From Candidatus Zymogenaceae bacterium (GTDB taxonomy: Bacteria; Desulfobacterota; Zymogenia; Zymogenales; Zymogenaceae), in contig JAFGAS010000053.1 in NCBI GenBank assembly GCA_016933535.1, positions 56,056 to 120,055 on the forward strand: DNA of 64,000 nt. Reading direction: 5' to 3'. How positions within the stretch are numbered: position 1 is the stretch's first letter; each line of letters opens with the position of its first letter. The position numbers and the translations under genes are program-made. The notes below the pieces were generated by a model. It was not told where the DNA came from. It saw nothing but the letters and a program-made list of their open reading frames with translations, and did not search any database. Positions 9,410-17,921 of this stretch are shown here, one piece after another.

Positions 9410-10222
9410 ATGATCAAGAAAATCCTCGTTACCGGGGCCTCCCGGGGAATCGGGAAGGCGATCGCCCTCATGCTCGCCGACAAGGGGCATTCCGTCGTCG
9501 GGACGTCCCGATTTATCAACAAACTCCCCGCTCCTCTCAAGAACCATCCCTTCCTGCAGTTTGTTGAGATGGACGTGAACGATCCGTCCTCGGTCAAAAA
9601 AGGGGTAGAGGCGGCCGTCGGCATCCTCGGGGGGATCGACGTGCTGGTCAATAACGCCGGCATCAGCCACATCGGGCCCTTCGAGGAGATGCCCGAGGAC
9701 CAGGGCAGGGCGATCATGGAAACCGACTTCTTCGGCGCCGCCGCCGTCATCCGCGCGGTGCTGCCGCACATGCGCGCCGCCCGAAGCGGCCTGATCGTCA
9801 ACGTCACGTCACTCGCGGGGCAAATCGGCGTTCCCTACCAGACCTATTACTGCGCGTCGAAGTTTGCCCTGGAGGGGTTGTCGGAGGCGCTGCGCCTGGA
9901 GCTTTATTCCCAGAATATCCGCGTGGCGATCGTGGAGCCGGGGGATATCAAGACCGATATCGGCGATCACCGGCTGCTGTGCGACGCGGCGATTCCCGAA
10001 TACCGGCCGGGGTTTACCGCTGCGTGCGAAGCCATCGACCATTCGATGGGCCGGGCGGGACCGCCCGAGGACGTGGCCCGGGTGGTGCTCGACGTCGTCA
10101 ATGCCCGTAACCCGCGCGTTCGCTACATAGCGGGCAAAGGGGCGGCCTCCACCGCGTTACTGATGCGGCTGCTGCCCAAACGGCTTGTCGAGCGGCTCGT
10201 CCGGCGCCACTACGGATCGTAG
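9410..10222 (+). CDS. Short-chain dehydrogenase/reductase (classical SDR)
   Basis: This 270-residue Rossmann enzyme has the cofactor motif TGASRGIG near the N-terminus, NNAG around residue 81, and the catalytic Tyr147-x3-Lys151 in YYCASK. VEPGDIKTDI follows, as in classical SDRs. An Arg directly after the glycine-rich start suggests NADP(H) preference, which is inference. The family reduces carbonyls or oxidises alcohols; the substrate is unknown. The gene has its own promoter and a compact GC hairpin after the stop. Confidence 0.85.
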   Translation: MIKKILVTGASRGIGKAIALMLADKGHSVVGTSRFINKLPAPLKNHPFLQFVEMDVNDPSSVKKGVEAAVGILGGIDVLVNNAGISHIGPFEEMPEDQGRAIMETDFFGAAAVIRAVLPHMRAARSGLIVNVTSLAGQIGVPYQTYYCASKFALEGLSEALRLELYSQNIRVAIVEPGDIKTDIGDHRLLCDAAIPEYRPGFTAACEAIDHSMGRAGPPEDVARVVLDVVNARNPRVRYIAGKGAASTALLMRLLPKRLVERLVRRHYGS

Positions 10223-10266
10223 GGGATGACAAGGGGCGGCATGATGCCGGAATTGTCACCCACATG

Positions 10267-10285
10267 GCGCCGCCGCAGGCGGCGC
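10267..10285 (+). terminator. Compact GC hairpin after the SDR gene
   Basis: The arms gcgccgcc (10267-10274) and ggcggcgc (10278-10285) are perfect, with a 3-base loop. The hairpin lies 44 bases after the SDR stop. No T-run follows, so it may act as a pause, a Rho-assisted stop or a simple structural element. Confidence 0.4.
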
Positions 10286-10313
10286 ACACTCCTTCCGGCT
10301 GACGGTGGGTCCT

Positions 10314-11126
10314 ATGGCCATTCTGATGGGCACGAGCGGCTTTTCCTTTCCCGACTGGGTTGGGACCGTCTATCCCGCAGGCCTCAATAAGGCCGAGTGG
10401 CTCGCTTACTACGAACGTGAGCTGGGCTTTTCGGCCCTCGAGGTAAACTACTCCTACTACACGATGCCCTCCATACGGACCCTTGCCGCCATGAGCGCCA
10501 AGACCTCGCCCGATTTTACCTTCGTCGTCAAGGCCCACGGCTCGATGACCCATGACCTCTGGACGGACAAAAAAAGACACGATATGGTGGACAATCGGCA
10601 GTCTTTCTCGTCGTTTACCGCGGGGGTATCGGGGCTAGCCGCCGACGGCAGGCTCTCGGCGGTGCTGGCCCAGTTCCCCTATTTCTTTTACCGAAACGCG
10701 TCCAACGAAGACTACCTTGTGCGGTTTCGGGAGCTCATGGGCGACATCCCGACGGTCGTCGAGTTTCGCAACCGCGACTGGCACGACGAATCGGCCAGGG
10801 ATATACTCAGGGACAACGGCCTGGGCTACTGCGTCGTGGACGAGCCGAAGCTCTCCGGCCTGATGCCTTTTTATCCGACGGCCACGACCGATATCGGCTA
10901 TTTCCGGTTTCACGGCAGAAACCCCCGCTGGTTCAACGTGCCGATGGAGGTCCGGTACGACTACCGATATTCGAAGGGGGAGCTCGCCGAGCTTATCCCC
11001 CCGATCGTCGACCTCTCGAAAAAGACCAGGAAGACCCTCGTCTTCTTCAACAACTGCCACCTCGGGTCGGCGGCAAAAAACGCGGCCGAGCTTGCCCGGA
11101 TGGTCTTCGAACAGGCCACGGGGTAG
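10314..11126 (+). CDS. DUF72 family protein (YecE-like)
   Basis: The 270-residue protein opens with MGTSGFSFPDWVGTVYP, the hallmark of the DUF72 TIM-barrel family, and carries VEFRNRDWHDE and YFRFHGRNPRW, both conserved in it. The ATG at 10314 gives the usual short N-terminus; a GTG at 10305 is the other choice. The biochemical role of the family is not settled, so no function is assigned. It sits between the SDR and hydrolase genes on the same strand. Confidence 0.8.
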   Translation: MAILMGTSGFSFPDWVGTVYPAGLNKAEWLAYYERELGFSALEVNYSYYTMPSIRTLAAMSAKTSPDFTFVVKAHGSMTHDLWTDKKRHDMVDNRQSFSSFTAGVSGLAADGRLSAVLAQFPYFFYRNASNEDYLVRFRELMGDIPTVVEFRNRDWHDESARDILRDNGLGYCVVDEPKLSGLMPFYPTATTDIGYFRFHGRNPRWFNVPMEVRYDYRYSKGELAELIPPIVDLSKKTRKTLVFFNNCHLGSAAKNAAELARMVFEQATG

Positions 11127-11177
11127 GCGTTTGCGGCCGGCGATAACGCCGGTTGGCACGCAATAGGGGCGCCGTAG

Positions 11178-12152
11178 ATGAAATACATATTTATCGCCGC
11201 CGGGATCGCCGCCGTCTTTGCCCTCCTTTTGCTGGGTGTCGCCGCGGTTGTTCGGGCCGTTGCCCGGCCCGTCCCCGCACGAAAACTGGCCGACTACGGC
11301 GATTTTGTCACCGTCGACGGCGTGACCGTCCACCTGTGGGAGGAGGGCCGCGGGCACCGCGACCGGGACGTCCCGGTCATCCTCGTCCACGGGTTCGCCG
11401 CCACCAACTGGTGCTGGCGGCATACGATCCCGGCGCTCTCCGGGAACCGATGGGTGCTGTCCCCGGATCTCCCGGGGTTCGGGCTGAGCGATAAGCCGGG
11501 GGAATTCGACTACAGCCTTTCGGGCTACGCCCGGTTCATCGCCGCGCTCATGGACGAGATGGAAATCGATCGGGCGGTCCTGGTGGGCAACTCCATGGGC
11601 GGGGGGGTAGCCGTCCGGGCGGCGCTGGACTATCCTGACCGGGTCCAAAAGCTTGTCCTGGTCGACTCCCTCGGCTACTACAAGCGCGAGTTCGAGGCCT
11701 ACCGCTTTATCGGGCTTCCGGTTGTTCGGGACCTGGTGATGTCGGCGGCGGGGCCCCGCACGATCGGATTCCTCCTGAAGGCGCGGGTATACCACGACCC
11801 GTCGGCGGTGGACGACGAGACGATCCGGCGTTTCGCGGCGGCCTACCAAACGGAAAACGGGAGGAAGGCCCCGGTCTGGGTCTCCCGTGGCCTGGGGACG
11901 CCGCCCATGATCCCCCGGGAGGATATCAGGAAGGTAACGACGCCGACGCTGGTCATCTGGGGCGAAAAAGACCGGATACTGCCCGTCGCCCACGCCGGGA
12001 TGTTCGGGCAAGACATAGCCGGGTCGACGGCGGTGGTCGTACCCGGTGTCGGCCACGTCCCCCACGAGGAACAGCCCGAGGCCGTCAATCGGCTTATCCT
12101 CGAATTCCTTGAGAGAGGGGGGATCGGAAATTCGCCCCCGGAGGACGGATAG
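11178..12152 (+). CDS. Membrane-anchored alpha/beta hydrolase, copy 1
   Basis: The 324-residue protein begins with an uncleaved-looking membrane segment (residues 3-27) followed by a soluble alpha/beta hydrolase. It has an oxyanion HGF at 71-73, the nucleophile elbow GNSMGG with Ser139, an acid Asp in WGEKDRILP and the catalytic His in GVGHVPHEE. It is a close paralogue of the next gene, sharing DLPGFG.SDKP, VGNSMGG and DRVQKLVLVDS segments. This is the haloalkane dehalogenase/epoxide hydrolase/esterase superfamily, and the reaction is not predictable. It likely faces the cytoplasm or periplasm at the inner membrane. Confidence 0.8.
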   Translation: MKYIFIAAGIAAVFALLLLGVAAVVRAVARPVPARKLADYGDFVTVDGVTVHLWEEGRGHRDRDVPVILVHGFAATNWCWRHTIPALSGNRWVLSPDLPGFGLSDKPGEFDYSLSGYARFIAALMDEMEIDRAVLVGNSMGGGVAVRAALDYPDRVQKLVLVDSLGYYKREFEAYRFIGLPVVRDLVMSAAGPRTIGFLLKARVYHDPSAVDDETIRRFAAAYQTENGRKAPVWVSRGLGTPPMIPREDIRKVTTPTLVIWGEKDRILPVAHAGMFGQDIAGSTAVVVPGVGHVPHEEQPEAVNRLILEFLERGGIGNSPPEDG

Positions 12153-12231
12153 GCAGCCCCCCTTTTTCCTTGAACATCCGGCGTTGGATGTGCCATACTA
12201 TTGTCCGGCCTCTATTACGGGAGGATATACC

Positions 12232-13170
12232 ATGAAAAAGACCGCTTTAATCATCCTGGCAATCATTGTCCTGATTTTCCTGGGCCTGGGTATACACTGG
12301 GCGGTGTGGGAGATGAAGCCGCCGGTGCCGGGCAAGGACCTCGTGGATTACGGCACGTTTATTACCGTCAATGGTATGCAGATCCACACCCAGCACGAGG
12401 GGACGGGAACGCCCGTCATCCTGATTCACGGCTATACCGGCAACCTCTATACCTGGCGGTTCAACATCAGTGATCTGGCGACCGAAGGCCTTTCTGTCTG
12501 GTCGATGGATCTGCCCGGCTTCGGCTACAGCGACAAACCGAAAGAATTCGGTTATACGCTGGCCGACTACGCCGATTTTCTGGCGGCCTTCATGGACGCC
12601 GAGGGCATCACAAAGGCGACCCTCGTGGGCAACTCCATGGGGGGGAGTGTTGCCATGATGACCTATCTGAGACATCCCGACCGGGTCCAGAAGCTCGTCC
12701 TGATAGATTCCGCCGGATATCCCAAAGAGGAGGGGGGCTTCTTCATATTTAACCTCATGAGGTACCCGGTCATCGGTGACCTCCTGATGTCCTTCAATTA
12801 CCGGTGGGTCATCAAACAGTCGATGCTCTCGGGTATCTATTATGATAACCGGTTTGTTACCGACGACGTCATCGATTCCTACTACAAGGTTTACAAGACA
12901 GAAAACGGGAAGAAGGCCCCCCTCTGGGTGGGCAGGAGATTCGACTGGGACAACGACCTCAATGCCGATACGATCAAGACGATCGCCGTGCCGGCCCTTA
13001 TTGTCTGGGGCAGGCAAGATACCCTCATACCCGTCGCGCATGCCTACTATTTCGGGCGGGATATCAAGGATTCCACGGTTGTGGTCATTCCCGAGGCCGG
13101 CCATTTGCCCCATGAGGAACAGGCCGATACGGTCAACGCGTTGATCGCCGATTTCGCGCGGCAGAAATAG
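12232..13170 (+). CDS. Membrane-anchored alpha/beta hydrolase, copy 2
   Basis: The 312-residue product starts at the ATG at 12232, preceded by gggaggata; longer frames upstream lack a site. It has an N-terminal membrane anchor (residues 4-26), HGY at 66-68, GNSMGG with Ser135, an Asp in WGRQDTLIP and a His in EAGHLPHEEQAD. It is a tandem paralogue of the preceding gene. A degraded third C-terminus of the same family lies at about 13840-13930, so this hydrolase-VOC unit appears to have been duplicated. The VOC gene follows after 25 bases and is probably co-transcribed. Confidence 0.85.
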   Translation: MKKTALIILAIIVLIFLGLGIHWAVWEMKPPVPGKDLVDYGTFITVNGMQIHTQHEGTGTPVILIHGYTGNLYTWRFNISDLATEGLSVWSMDLPGFGYSDKPKEFGYTLADYADFLAAFMDAEGITKATLVGNSMGGSVAMMTYLRHPDRVQKLVLIDSAGYPKEEGGFFIFNLMRYPVIGDLLMSFNYRWVIKQSMLSGIYYDNRFVTDDVIDSYYKVYKTENGKKAPLWVGRRFDWDNDLNADTIKTIAVPALIVWGRQDTLIPVAHAYYFGRDIKDSTVVVIPEAGHLPHEEQADTVNALIADFARQK

Positions 13171-13195
13171 TCATACAATAATAAAGGAGCTGTCC

Positions 13196-13702
13196 ATGAG
13201 GGTAAAAACGCTGAGCCAAGTGGGAATGACGGTTACAAGCCTCAAGAAGAGCATCGATTTTTACTGGGGCCATTTCGGCCTGCCGGTCATGGCGGTAGTG
13301 GATCTGCCCCCCACGGTCATCAAGGAGATCTACGGGCTGGAAAAGACGAAGGTAAAGATCGCAATGCTCAGGTGCGGCTGGGGTAACTTTATCGAGCTGT
13401 TCGAATTCACGCCCGGGCAAAAGGGTAGCGAGGTCAAGTGGAATTGTCCCAACATCACGCACCTGGCCCTGGAAGTGCCGAACGTCCATAAAGCCTTCAA
13501 AGAGCTCACCGCCAAGGGCGTAAAGTTCCTGGCCCCCCCGATGGTGGAGAGCGGAAACACCTTTGCCTTTTTGAAGGATCCCGACGGCCACCTGGTAGAA
13601 CTCACCAATCTGGGATTCCTCTACTACGTCAATAAGTTCCTTGGGGGGATCGTAGGCCGGATTAACATGGCCACGAAATACAAGAATCGGGATAAGTTAT
13701 AG
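13196..13702 (+). CDS. VOC-family (glyoxalase/bleomycin-resistance fold) protein, copy 1
   Basis: The 168-residue vicinal-oxygen-chelate protein has two beta-alpha-beta-beta-beta modules. The first begins VGMTVTSLKKSIDFY; the second has ITHLALEVPNV and ends with FLKDPDGHLVELTN, the classic VOC closing motif with the metal-ligand Glu. It may be a lyase, isomerase or dioxygenase; the substrate is unknown. It follows hydrolase copy 2 directly. A paralogue lies at 13955, and the two share most motifs and the C-terminal YLNKF/YVNKF-type tail. Confidence 0.85.
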   Translation: MRVKTLSQVGMTVTSLKKSIDFYWGHFGLPVMAVVDLPPTVIKEIYGLEKTKVKIAMLRCGWGNFIELFEFTPGQKGSEVKWNCPNITHLALEVPNVHKAFKELTAKGVKFLAPPMVESGNTFAFLKDPDGHLVELTNLGFLYYVNKFLGGIVGRINMATKYKNRDKL

Positions 13703-13839
13703 AGGCACATCTCTCGACGGGAGCGCCCGAATGACGTGAGGCGCTGCCCGTCTCCCTTTATTATGGCTCGGACTTCGGACTATCGGGTGCGATGAGGCCC
13801 CCGTCCCGGCCGGCCGAACCCCCGGATAGCGCCGAAACC

Positions 13840-13930
13840 GCGTAATTCGGGAGGGTGCCTGCCCCGTGAGGAGAAGGCCGATATTGTCAACAGTCTGATT
13901 TCGGGTTTCATTGCGGGAACGGGAAAATAG
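13840..13930 (+). pseudogene. Decayed C-terminal remnant of a third alpha/beta hydrolase
   Basis: In the frame ending at the TAG 13928-13930 the bases read GGCLPREEKADIVNSLISGF and then IAGTGK-stop. This aligns with AGHLPHEEQADTVNALIADF at the end of hydrolase copy 2. The catalytic His is replaced by Cys, and upstream of it similarity fades, with possible frameshifts. The piece occupies the position where a hydrolase would precede VOC copy 2, just as intact copy 2 precedes VOC copy 1. It is best read as the scar of a duplicated hydrolase-VOC pair. Confidence 0.65.
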
Positions 13931-13954
13931 TCGTCCGAGATAAGGAGAAAGGAC

Positions 13955-14461
13955 ATGCGGGTAAAGGCGCTGAGCCAGATAGGGATAACGGTCAAGAGCC
14001 TCAGGAGGAGCATCGACTTCTACTGGGGGCATTTCAGGCTGCCGGTGGTTGAGGTTATGGAGAAGCCCTCGGCCGTCATCGGGGAGATCTACGGACAACG
14101 GGAAACGACGGTTAAGATCGCGCTCCTGAGATGCGGCTGGGGAAGCTTTATCGAGCTCTTCGAATTCTCGCCGTCGGAAACAGACCGGGAGGCCGGACGT
14201 AATCGGCCCGGGTTTACCCATCTGACACTGGACGTTGGAAACGTCGACAGGGCCTTCAAGCAGCTTACGGCCAAGGGGGTGAAGTTCCTCGGCCCACCTG
14301 TCCACGAAAAGGGGGCGCACTTTGTCTTCCTGAAAGATCCCGACGGCCACCTCATCGAGCTCATCGACATGGGGATTCTCTACTACCTCAATAAGTTCTT
14401 CGGCAGGTTCGTTGGCTGGGTCAATATGGCCACGCGGTTCAGGAACAGGGACAAGATATAA
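13955..14461 (+). CDS. VOC-family protein, copy 2
   Basis: This 168-residue paralogue of the VOC gene at 13196 has the same length and the same landmarks: IGITVKSLRRSIDFY, a central CGWGSFIELFEF, FTHLTLDVGNV, and the closing FLKDPDGHLIELID. A good aaggag site precedes the ATG. The gene follows a hydrolase remnant and ends before a T-tailed hairpin. The two copies have diverged mostly in surface residues, so both may be functional, perhaps with different ligands. Confidence 0.85.
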   Translation: MRVKALSQIGITVKSLRRSIDFYWGHFRLPVVEVMEKPSAVIGEIYGQRETTVKIALLRCGWGSFIELFEFSPSETDREAGRNRPGFTHLTLDVGNVDRAFKQLTAKGVKFLGPPVHEKGAHFVFLKDPDGHLIELIDMGILYYLNKFFGRFVGWVNMATRFRNRDKI

Positions 14462-14481
14462 GACTATTCCCGCGTAATGGA

Positions 14482-14515
14482 GAGGCGCCGCGATATGACG
14501 AGGCGCCGCTTTTTT
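14482..14515 (+). terminator. Rho-independent terminator after VOC copy 2
   Basis: Self-complementary ggcgcc blocks at 14484-14489 and 14502-14507 can pair, followed by a run of Ts at 14510-14515. A similar gacgtgaggcgctgc stretch follows VOC copy 1, consistent with duplication of the 3' flank as well. Confidence 0.6.
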
Positions 14516-14556
14516 AAAGGGGTTTGACGAAAGAGAAGGCGGTATGCGGGTGTCCG

Positions 14557-15966
14557 CTATTCATGGAATATCTTTTCCGGATTCATGATCCCTTTCGGGT
14601 CAAGGGCGTCCTTGATGTGCCGCATGACCGCAATCTGGGCGGAATCGAGCGATAGACCGAGGTATTCCTTTCGTATAAGGCCGATGCCGTGCTCGCCCGT
14701 GATCATTCCTCCGGCCGCGACGGCGATCCGATAGAGGCCCTCGCGCGCGGCGGGCAGCCGCCGCCTCCACTCGTCGTCGGACAATTTTCCCTTCATCAGC
14801 TCCACGTGGATATTGCCGTCCCCTGCGTGGCCGAAAAAGATCGAGCCGATACCGACGTCGGCGAGGTGCTCCTTGGCCCGCCCGACGAACGCGGGTATGG
14901 CGGCCCGCGGCACGACTACGTCTTCCCCGCACTTGGCCCCGCCCTCGGCCACGACGGCCTCCCGCATACACCGGCGCCCCTCCCACAGGCGGTCCCGGGT
15001 AACCGACGATTCGGCCACGATCATATCCCGGGCGCCCTTTTCCTTTATCGTCTCCCAGAGGCGCTCCATCTGGTGGTCGACCGCCTGCTTTGTGTCGCCG
15101 TCCAGACGGATGAGCAGTTGCGCCCCGGCGTCGGGGAAGGGGAGATCCTTTTTCAGGAAACGGGAGGCCAGGGTGATCGCCTCTTTCTCGATGAACTCGA
15201 TGGTCGTGGGGACGATGCGGGCCCTGATGACGGCGCTCACGGCAGACGAAGCCGAGGCGAGGTCGGCAAACGGAGCCATGAGGTCAACCGAATAGAGCGG
15301 CAGCGGCAACAGCCTCACCGTTATCTCGGTGATGACGCCCAGGGTCCCCTCGCTGCCGACAAAAAGACCGATGAGGTTGTAGCCGGTGGCGTTCTTGACG
15401 ATCTTGCCGCCGAGCCGGGAGACCGATCCGTCGGGGAAGACAACGACCAGCCCCGTTACGTAGTCCCCGGTCGTGCCGTATTTCACGGCGCACGGCCCCC
15501 CCGCTCCCTCGGCAACATTTCCCCCCAGGGCGCACGAATCGATGCTGGCAGGGTCGGGGGGGTAGAAGAGGCCGCGTTCGGCGGCGGCGCGGGCCAGGTC
15601 TCCGGTGATCACGCACGGCTCTGCCACCGCCATGAGGTTGTCGGTGTCGATCTCGATGATGCGGTTCATCTTCTCCAGGGAGAGCACGATCCCCCCGGCC
15701 GCCGGCACAGCGCCTCCCGTTACCCCGGTGCCTCCGCCCCGGGGCGTAATCGGGATCAGGAATTCCGACGCGAGCTTTACTACGCCGGCGACCGCCGCGG
15801 TATCACGCGGCTTTACCACCACCTCTGCGCGGCCCGCCGTGTCGGTCGTCTCGTCCCGGCAATAGCGATCCACCCCGTGGGGATCGACAACAACGCCCTG
15901 TTCTCCCACGATCGATGTCAAGAGCTCTATGATGCGTGTGTCCACCGCTGCAAACCGTCTTTTCAT
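14557..15966 (-). CDS. FAD-binding oxidase, GlcD/D-lactate dehydrogenase type
   Basis: This 469-residue flavoprotein has the PCMH FAD-binding segment (TPRGGGTGVTGGAVP, then PASIDSCALGGNVAEGAGG and KYGTTGDYVTGL) in the N-terminal half. The C-terminal half is the GlcD/VAO type, ending GHAGDGNIHVELMKG and GEHGIGLIRKEYL. It would oxidise a 2-hydroxy acid such as glycolate or D-lactate. The start at 15966 has a clear aaggag; an upstream in-frame Met is within the shared promoter zone. No iron-sulfur partner gene (GlcF type) is adjacent. LarB and LarC elsewhere in the window could hint at lactate use, but the link is weak. Confidence 0.85.
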   Translation of the reverse strand: MKRRFAAVDTRIIELLTSIVGEQGVVVDPHGVDRYCRDETTDTAGRAEVVVKPRDTAAVAGVVKLASEFLIPITPRGGGTGVTGGAVPAAGGIVLSLEKMNRIIEIDTDNLMAVAEPCVITGDLARAAAERGLFYPPDPASIDSCALGGNVAEGAGGPCAVKYGTTGDYVTGLVVVFPDGSVSRLGGKIVKNATGYNLIGLFVGSEGTLGVITEITVRLLPLPLYSVDLMAPFADLASASSAVSAVIRARIVPTTIEFIEKEAITLASRFLKKDLPFPDAGAQLLIRLDGDTKQAVDHQMERLWETIKEKGARDMIVAESSVTRDRLWEGRRCMREAVVAEGGAKCGEDVVVPRAAIPAFVGRAKEHLADVGIGSIFFGHAGDGNIHVELMKGKLSDDEWRRRLPAAREGLYRIAVAAGGMITGEHGIGLIRKEYLGLSLDSAQIAVMRHIKDALDPKGIMNPEKIFHE

Positions 15967-16048
15967 TTCATCTCCTTTGGCCCGGCGGCGGCCCCGCTCG
16001 GCCGTGGCCCTCATTGACTTCTGGGACCCGACGCGGTACGATACATAA

Positions 16049-16363
16049 ATGAAAGCGCGTATCGGGTACGGGAAAGAAGACCCCATTATACCAGAGAGGG
16101 CGCCGGTATGTCACGATTGTCCGGCGTCCGACGGCCGTCCTTCTCTCATAAAGGACGGGCCTGTCTCCGGTACGGCCGGGGGCGCCCTGCCCCCGCCGTT
16201 TCCAAGACCGCCGCGGGCCGCAGGATTCGTCACCTGCCGCGGGTGTTTCAACCGCTGCGAGCTGGCGCCGGGAGAGCCGGGGATCTGTACGGTCAAGCGC
16301 AACATCGGCGGACGAATAACGGGATTCTCTCTGCGGGTCAAGAGAATCGTTCCCGGTTCCTGA
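16049..16363 (+). CDS. Small Cys-rich protein; possible N-terminal remnant of an AmmeMemoRadiSam-type radical SAM protein
   Basis: This 104-residue frame has poor start context. Its notable part is TCRGCFNRCELAPGEPGIC at about residues 62-80 followed by TVKRNIGGRITG. That arrangement resembles the N-terminal Cys cluster of AmmeMemoRadiSam-system radical SAM proteins, but the radical SAM core that should follow is absent and the frame stops at 16361-16363. It could be a gene remnant, a small metal-binding protein, or non-coding. A strong promoter for the next gene begins 22 bases after its stop. Confidence 0.35.
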   Translation: MKARIGYGKEDPIIPERAPVCHDCPASDGRPSLIKDGPVSGTAGGALPPPFPRPPRAAGFVTCRGCFNRCELAPGEPGICTVKRNIGGRITGFSLRVKRIVPGS

Positions 16364-16384
16364 TCCGCGCCCCCCTCATTGTTC

Positions 16385-16413
16385 TTGACACTACCGGCGA
16401 TATAACCTATAAA
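16385..16413 (+). promoter_or_regulatory. Sigma70-type promoter for the ADP-forming acyl-CoA synthetase gene
   Basis: TTGACA (16385-16390), a 17-base spacer and TATAAA (16408-16413) place the transcription start about 32 bases before the ATG at 16452. Confidence 0.65.
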
Positions 16414-16451
16414 ATCTTATCGGCCTTTCTCGCTATAATCCGGATAGAGAC

Positions 16452-17921
16452 ATGAGCGATACGAAATCGGAGCTTACCCCCTTTTTTGCCCCTCGATCGG
16501 TGGCGATCGTCGGGGCATCGACCACTTTTGCCAAATGGGGCGCGATCATCTTTCATAATATCCTTCTGGGAGGATTTACGGGCGGTATCTATCCCGTCAA
16601 TCGGAACCAACCGGACATCTTCGGCCTGCCTGCCTATAAAAATCTCTCCGATATCCCCGGCCCGGTGGACCTGGTTATGATCATCGTCCCGACCGAAAAG
16701 GTTATCGAAGTCCTGAACGAGGCGGGCGATAAGGGAACAAAGGCCATTATCCTGATTACGGCCGGGTATTCCGAGACCGGCGATAACGGCAGGCGCCTCG
16801 AAGAGGAGACGATCCGGGTTGCGCGGCAGCGGGGGATGAGGGTCCTGGGCCCCAACTGCATGGGGATCGTGAGTATGCCGGCCAACCTGACCGCCTGGAT
16901 GCCCTCCTACATACCGGGGCCGGGCAGGGTATCGATCGTCAGCCAGAGCGGCAATATGGGTTACAGTATCGCCAAAAGCATCGTGAAGCGGGGTCTCGGG
17001 GTGGCCCGCGTCGTGTCCAGCGGCAACGAGGCCGACCTGACGTCGGTCGATTTCATCAACTACTTCAGGGATGACCCGGATACCGATATGATCCTCTCCT
17101 ATATCGAGGGGGTCGAAGACGGGTCGGGCCTGCTGGCGAGCCTCAGACGCGTATCTCGTAAAAAGCCCGTTATCGTCATCAAGGCGGGAAGCACCGGGGC
17201 CGGCGCGCGGGCCAGCGCATCCCACACGGGGGCGATGGTCGGCAGCGATGCGGTCTTTTCGGCCGCCCTCCAATCATCGGGGGTAATCAGGGCGCACGAT
17301 ATCGAGGAGATGACCGATTGCGCCGCGGCGCTCTCGTCCCAGCCGATCCCCCGGGGAAACCGGGTCGGGGTCATCACGCTGGGCGGCGGGTGGGGCGTTA
17401 TGGCCGCGGATGCCCTGGCCCGGCAGGGACTCGACGTGATCCCCCTGAAGTCCGAGACCATCGACCGCCTAAACGCAATCCTCCCGCCCTACTGGAGCAG
17501 GAGCAATCCGGTGGACCTGGTGGCGGGGCTCAAGGACGGCGATTTCAAAAAGCCGCTGAGAACACTGCTTGAGAGCGACTATATCGATTCGTTGATGCTG
17601 CTGGGTATCGGCTACGGCGAGATGAGGGGAAGGTATATCCTGGACTCCCCCTACAGCGGAAACTATGATATGCAACAGATCGGCCGTCTCTTTATCCGGG
17701 CAGACGAAACCACCGCGGAGGCGATTATCGGCCTCATGGACGTCTACAAAAAACCCATTATCCCGGTAGTCGATCAGGCGGTCATGGAGGGAGAGAGTCG
17801 GTTCAAGGAGATATTGAGGGAGAAAGATATCCTGCTCTTTGCCTCGCCCCTGCGGGGGGCGGTTGCCCTTTCGGCCTTGGTAAGGTACGGGCAGTACGTG
17901 AACCGCACGGCTACTTCATGA
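16452..17921 (+). CDS. Acyl-CoA synthetase (ADP-forming), alpha-subunit type
   Basis: The 489-residue protein has a CoA-binding Rossmann domain (APRSVAIVGASTTFAKWG; then GLPAYKNLSDIPGPVDL) and succinyl-CoA-ligase-like domains. The phosphorylated His is at about residue 258 in SASHTGAMVG, and SQSGNMGY is also conserved. The family makes ATP from acetyl-CoA or another acyl-CoA in anaerobic fermentation, usually with an ATP-grasp beta part. No beta subunit or fused ATP-grasp domain follows here, so it must be encoded elsewhere. The 3' end overlaps the convergent HIT gene by 11 bases. Confidence 0.85.
   Translation: MSDTKSELTPFFAPRSVAIVGASTTFAKWGAIIFHNILLGGFTGGIYPVNRNQPDIFGLPAYKNLSDIPGPVDLVMIIVPTEKVIEVLNEAGDKGTKAIILITAGYSETGDNGRRLEEETIRVARQRGMRVLGPNCMGIVSMPANLTAWMPSYIPGPGRVSIVSQSGNMGYSIAKSIVKRGLGVARVVSSGNEADLTSVDFINYFRDDPDTDMILSYIEGVEDGSGLLASLRRVSRKKPVIVIKAGSTGAGARASASHTGAMVGSDAVFSAALQSSGVIRAHDIEEMTDCAAALSSQPIPRGNRVGVITLGGGWGVMAADALARQGLDVIPLKSETIDRLNAILPPYWSRSNPVDLVAGLKDGDFKKPLRTLLESDYIDSLMLLGIGYGEMRGRYILDSPYSGNYDMQQIGRLFIRADETTAEAIIGLMDVYKKPIIPVVDQAVMEGESRFKEILREKDILLFASPLRGAVALSALVRYGQYVNRTATS

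Noticed and set aside
14689..16017. 442-codon open frame on the plus strand
   Set aside because: Antisense of the GlcD-like oxidase, which has clear FAD-binding motifs; the shadow has none.
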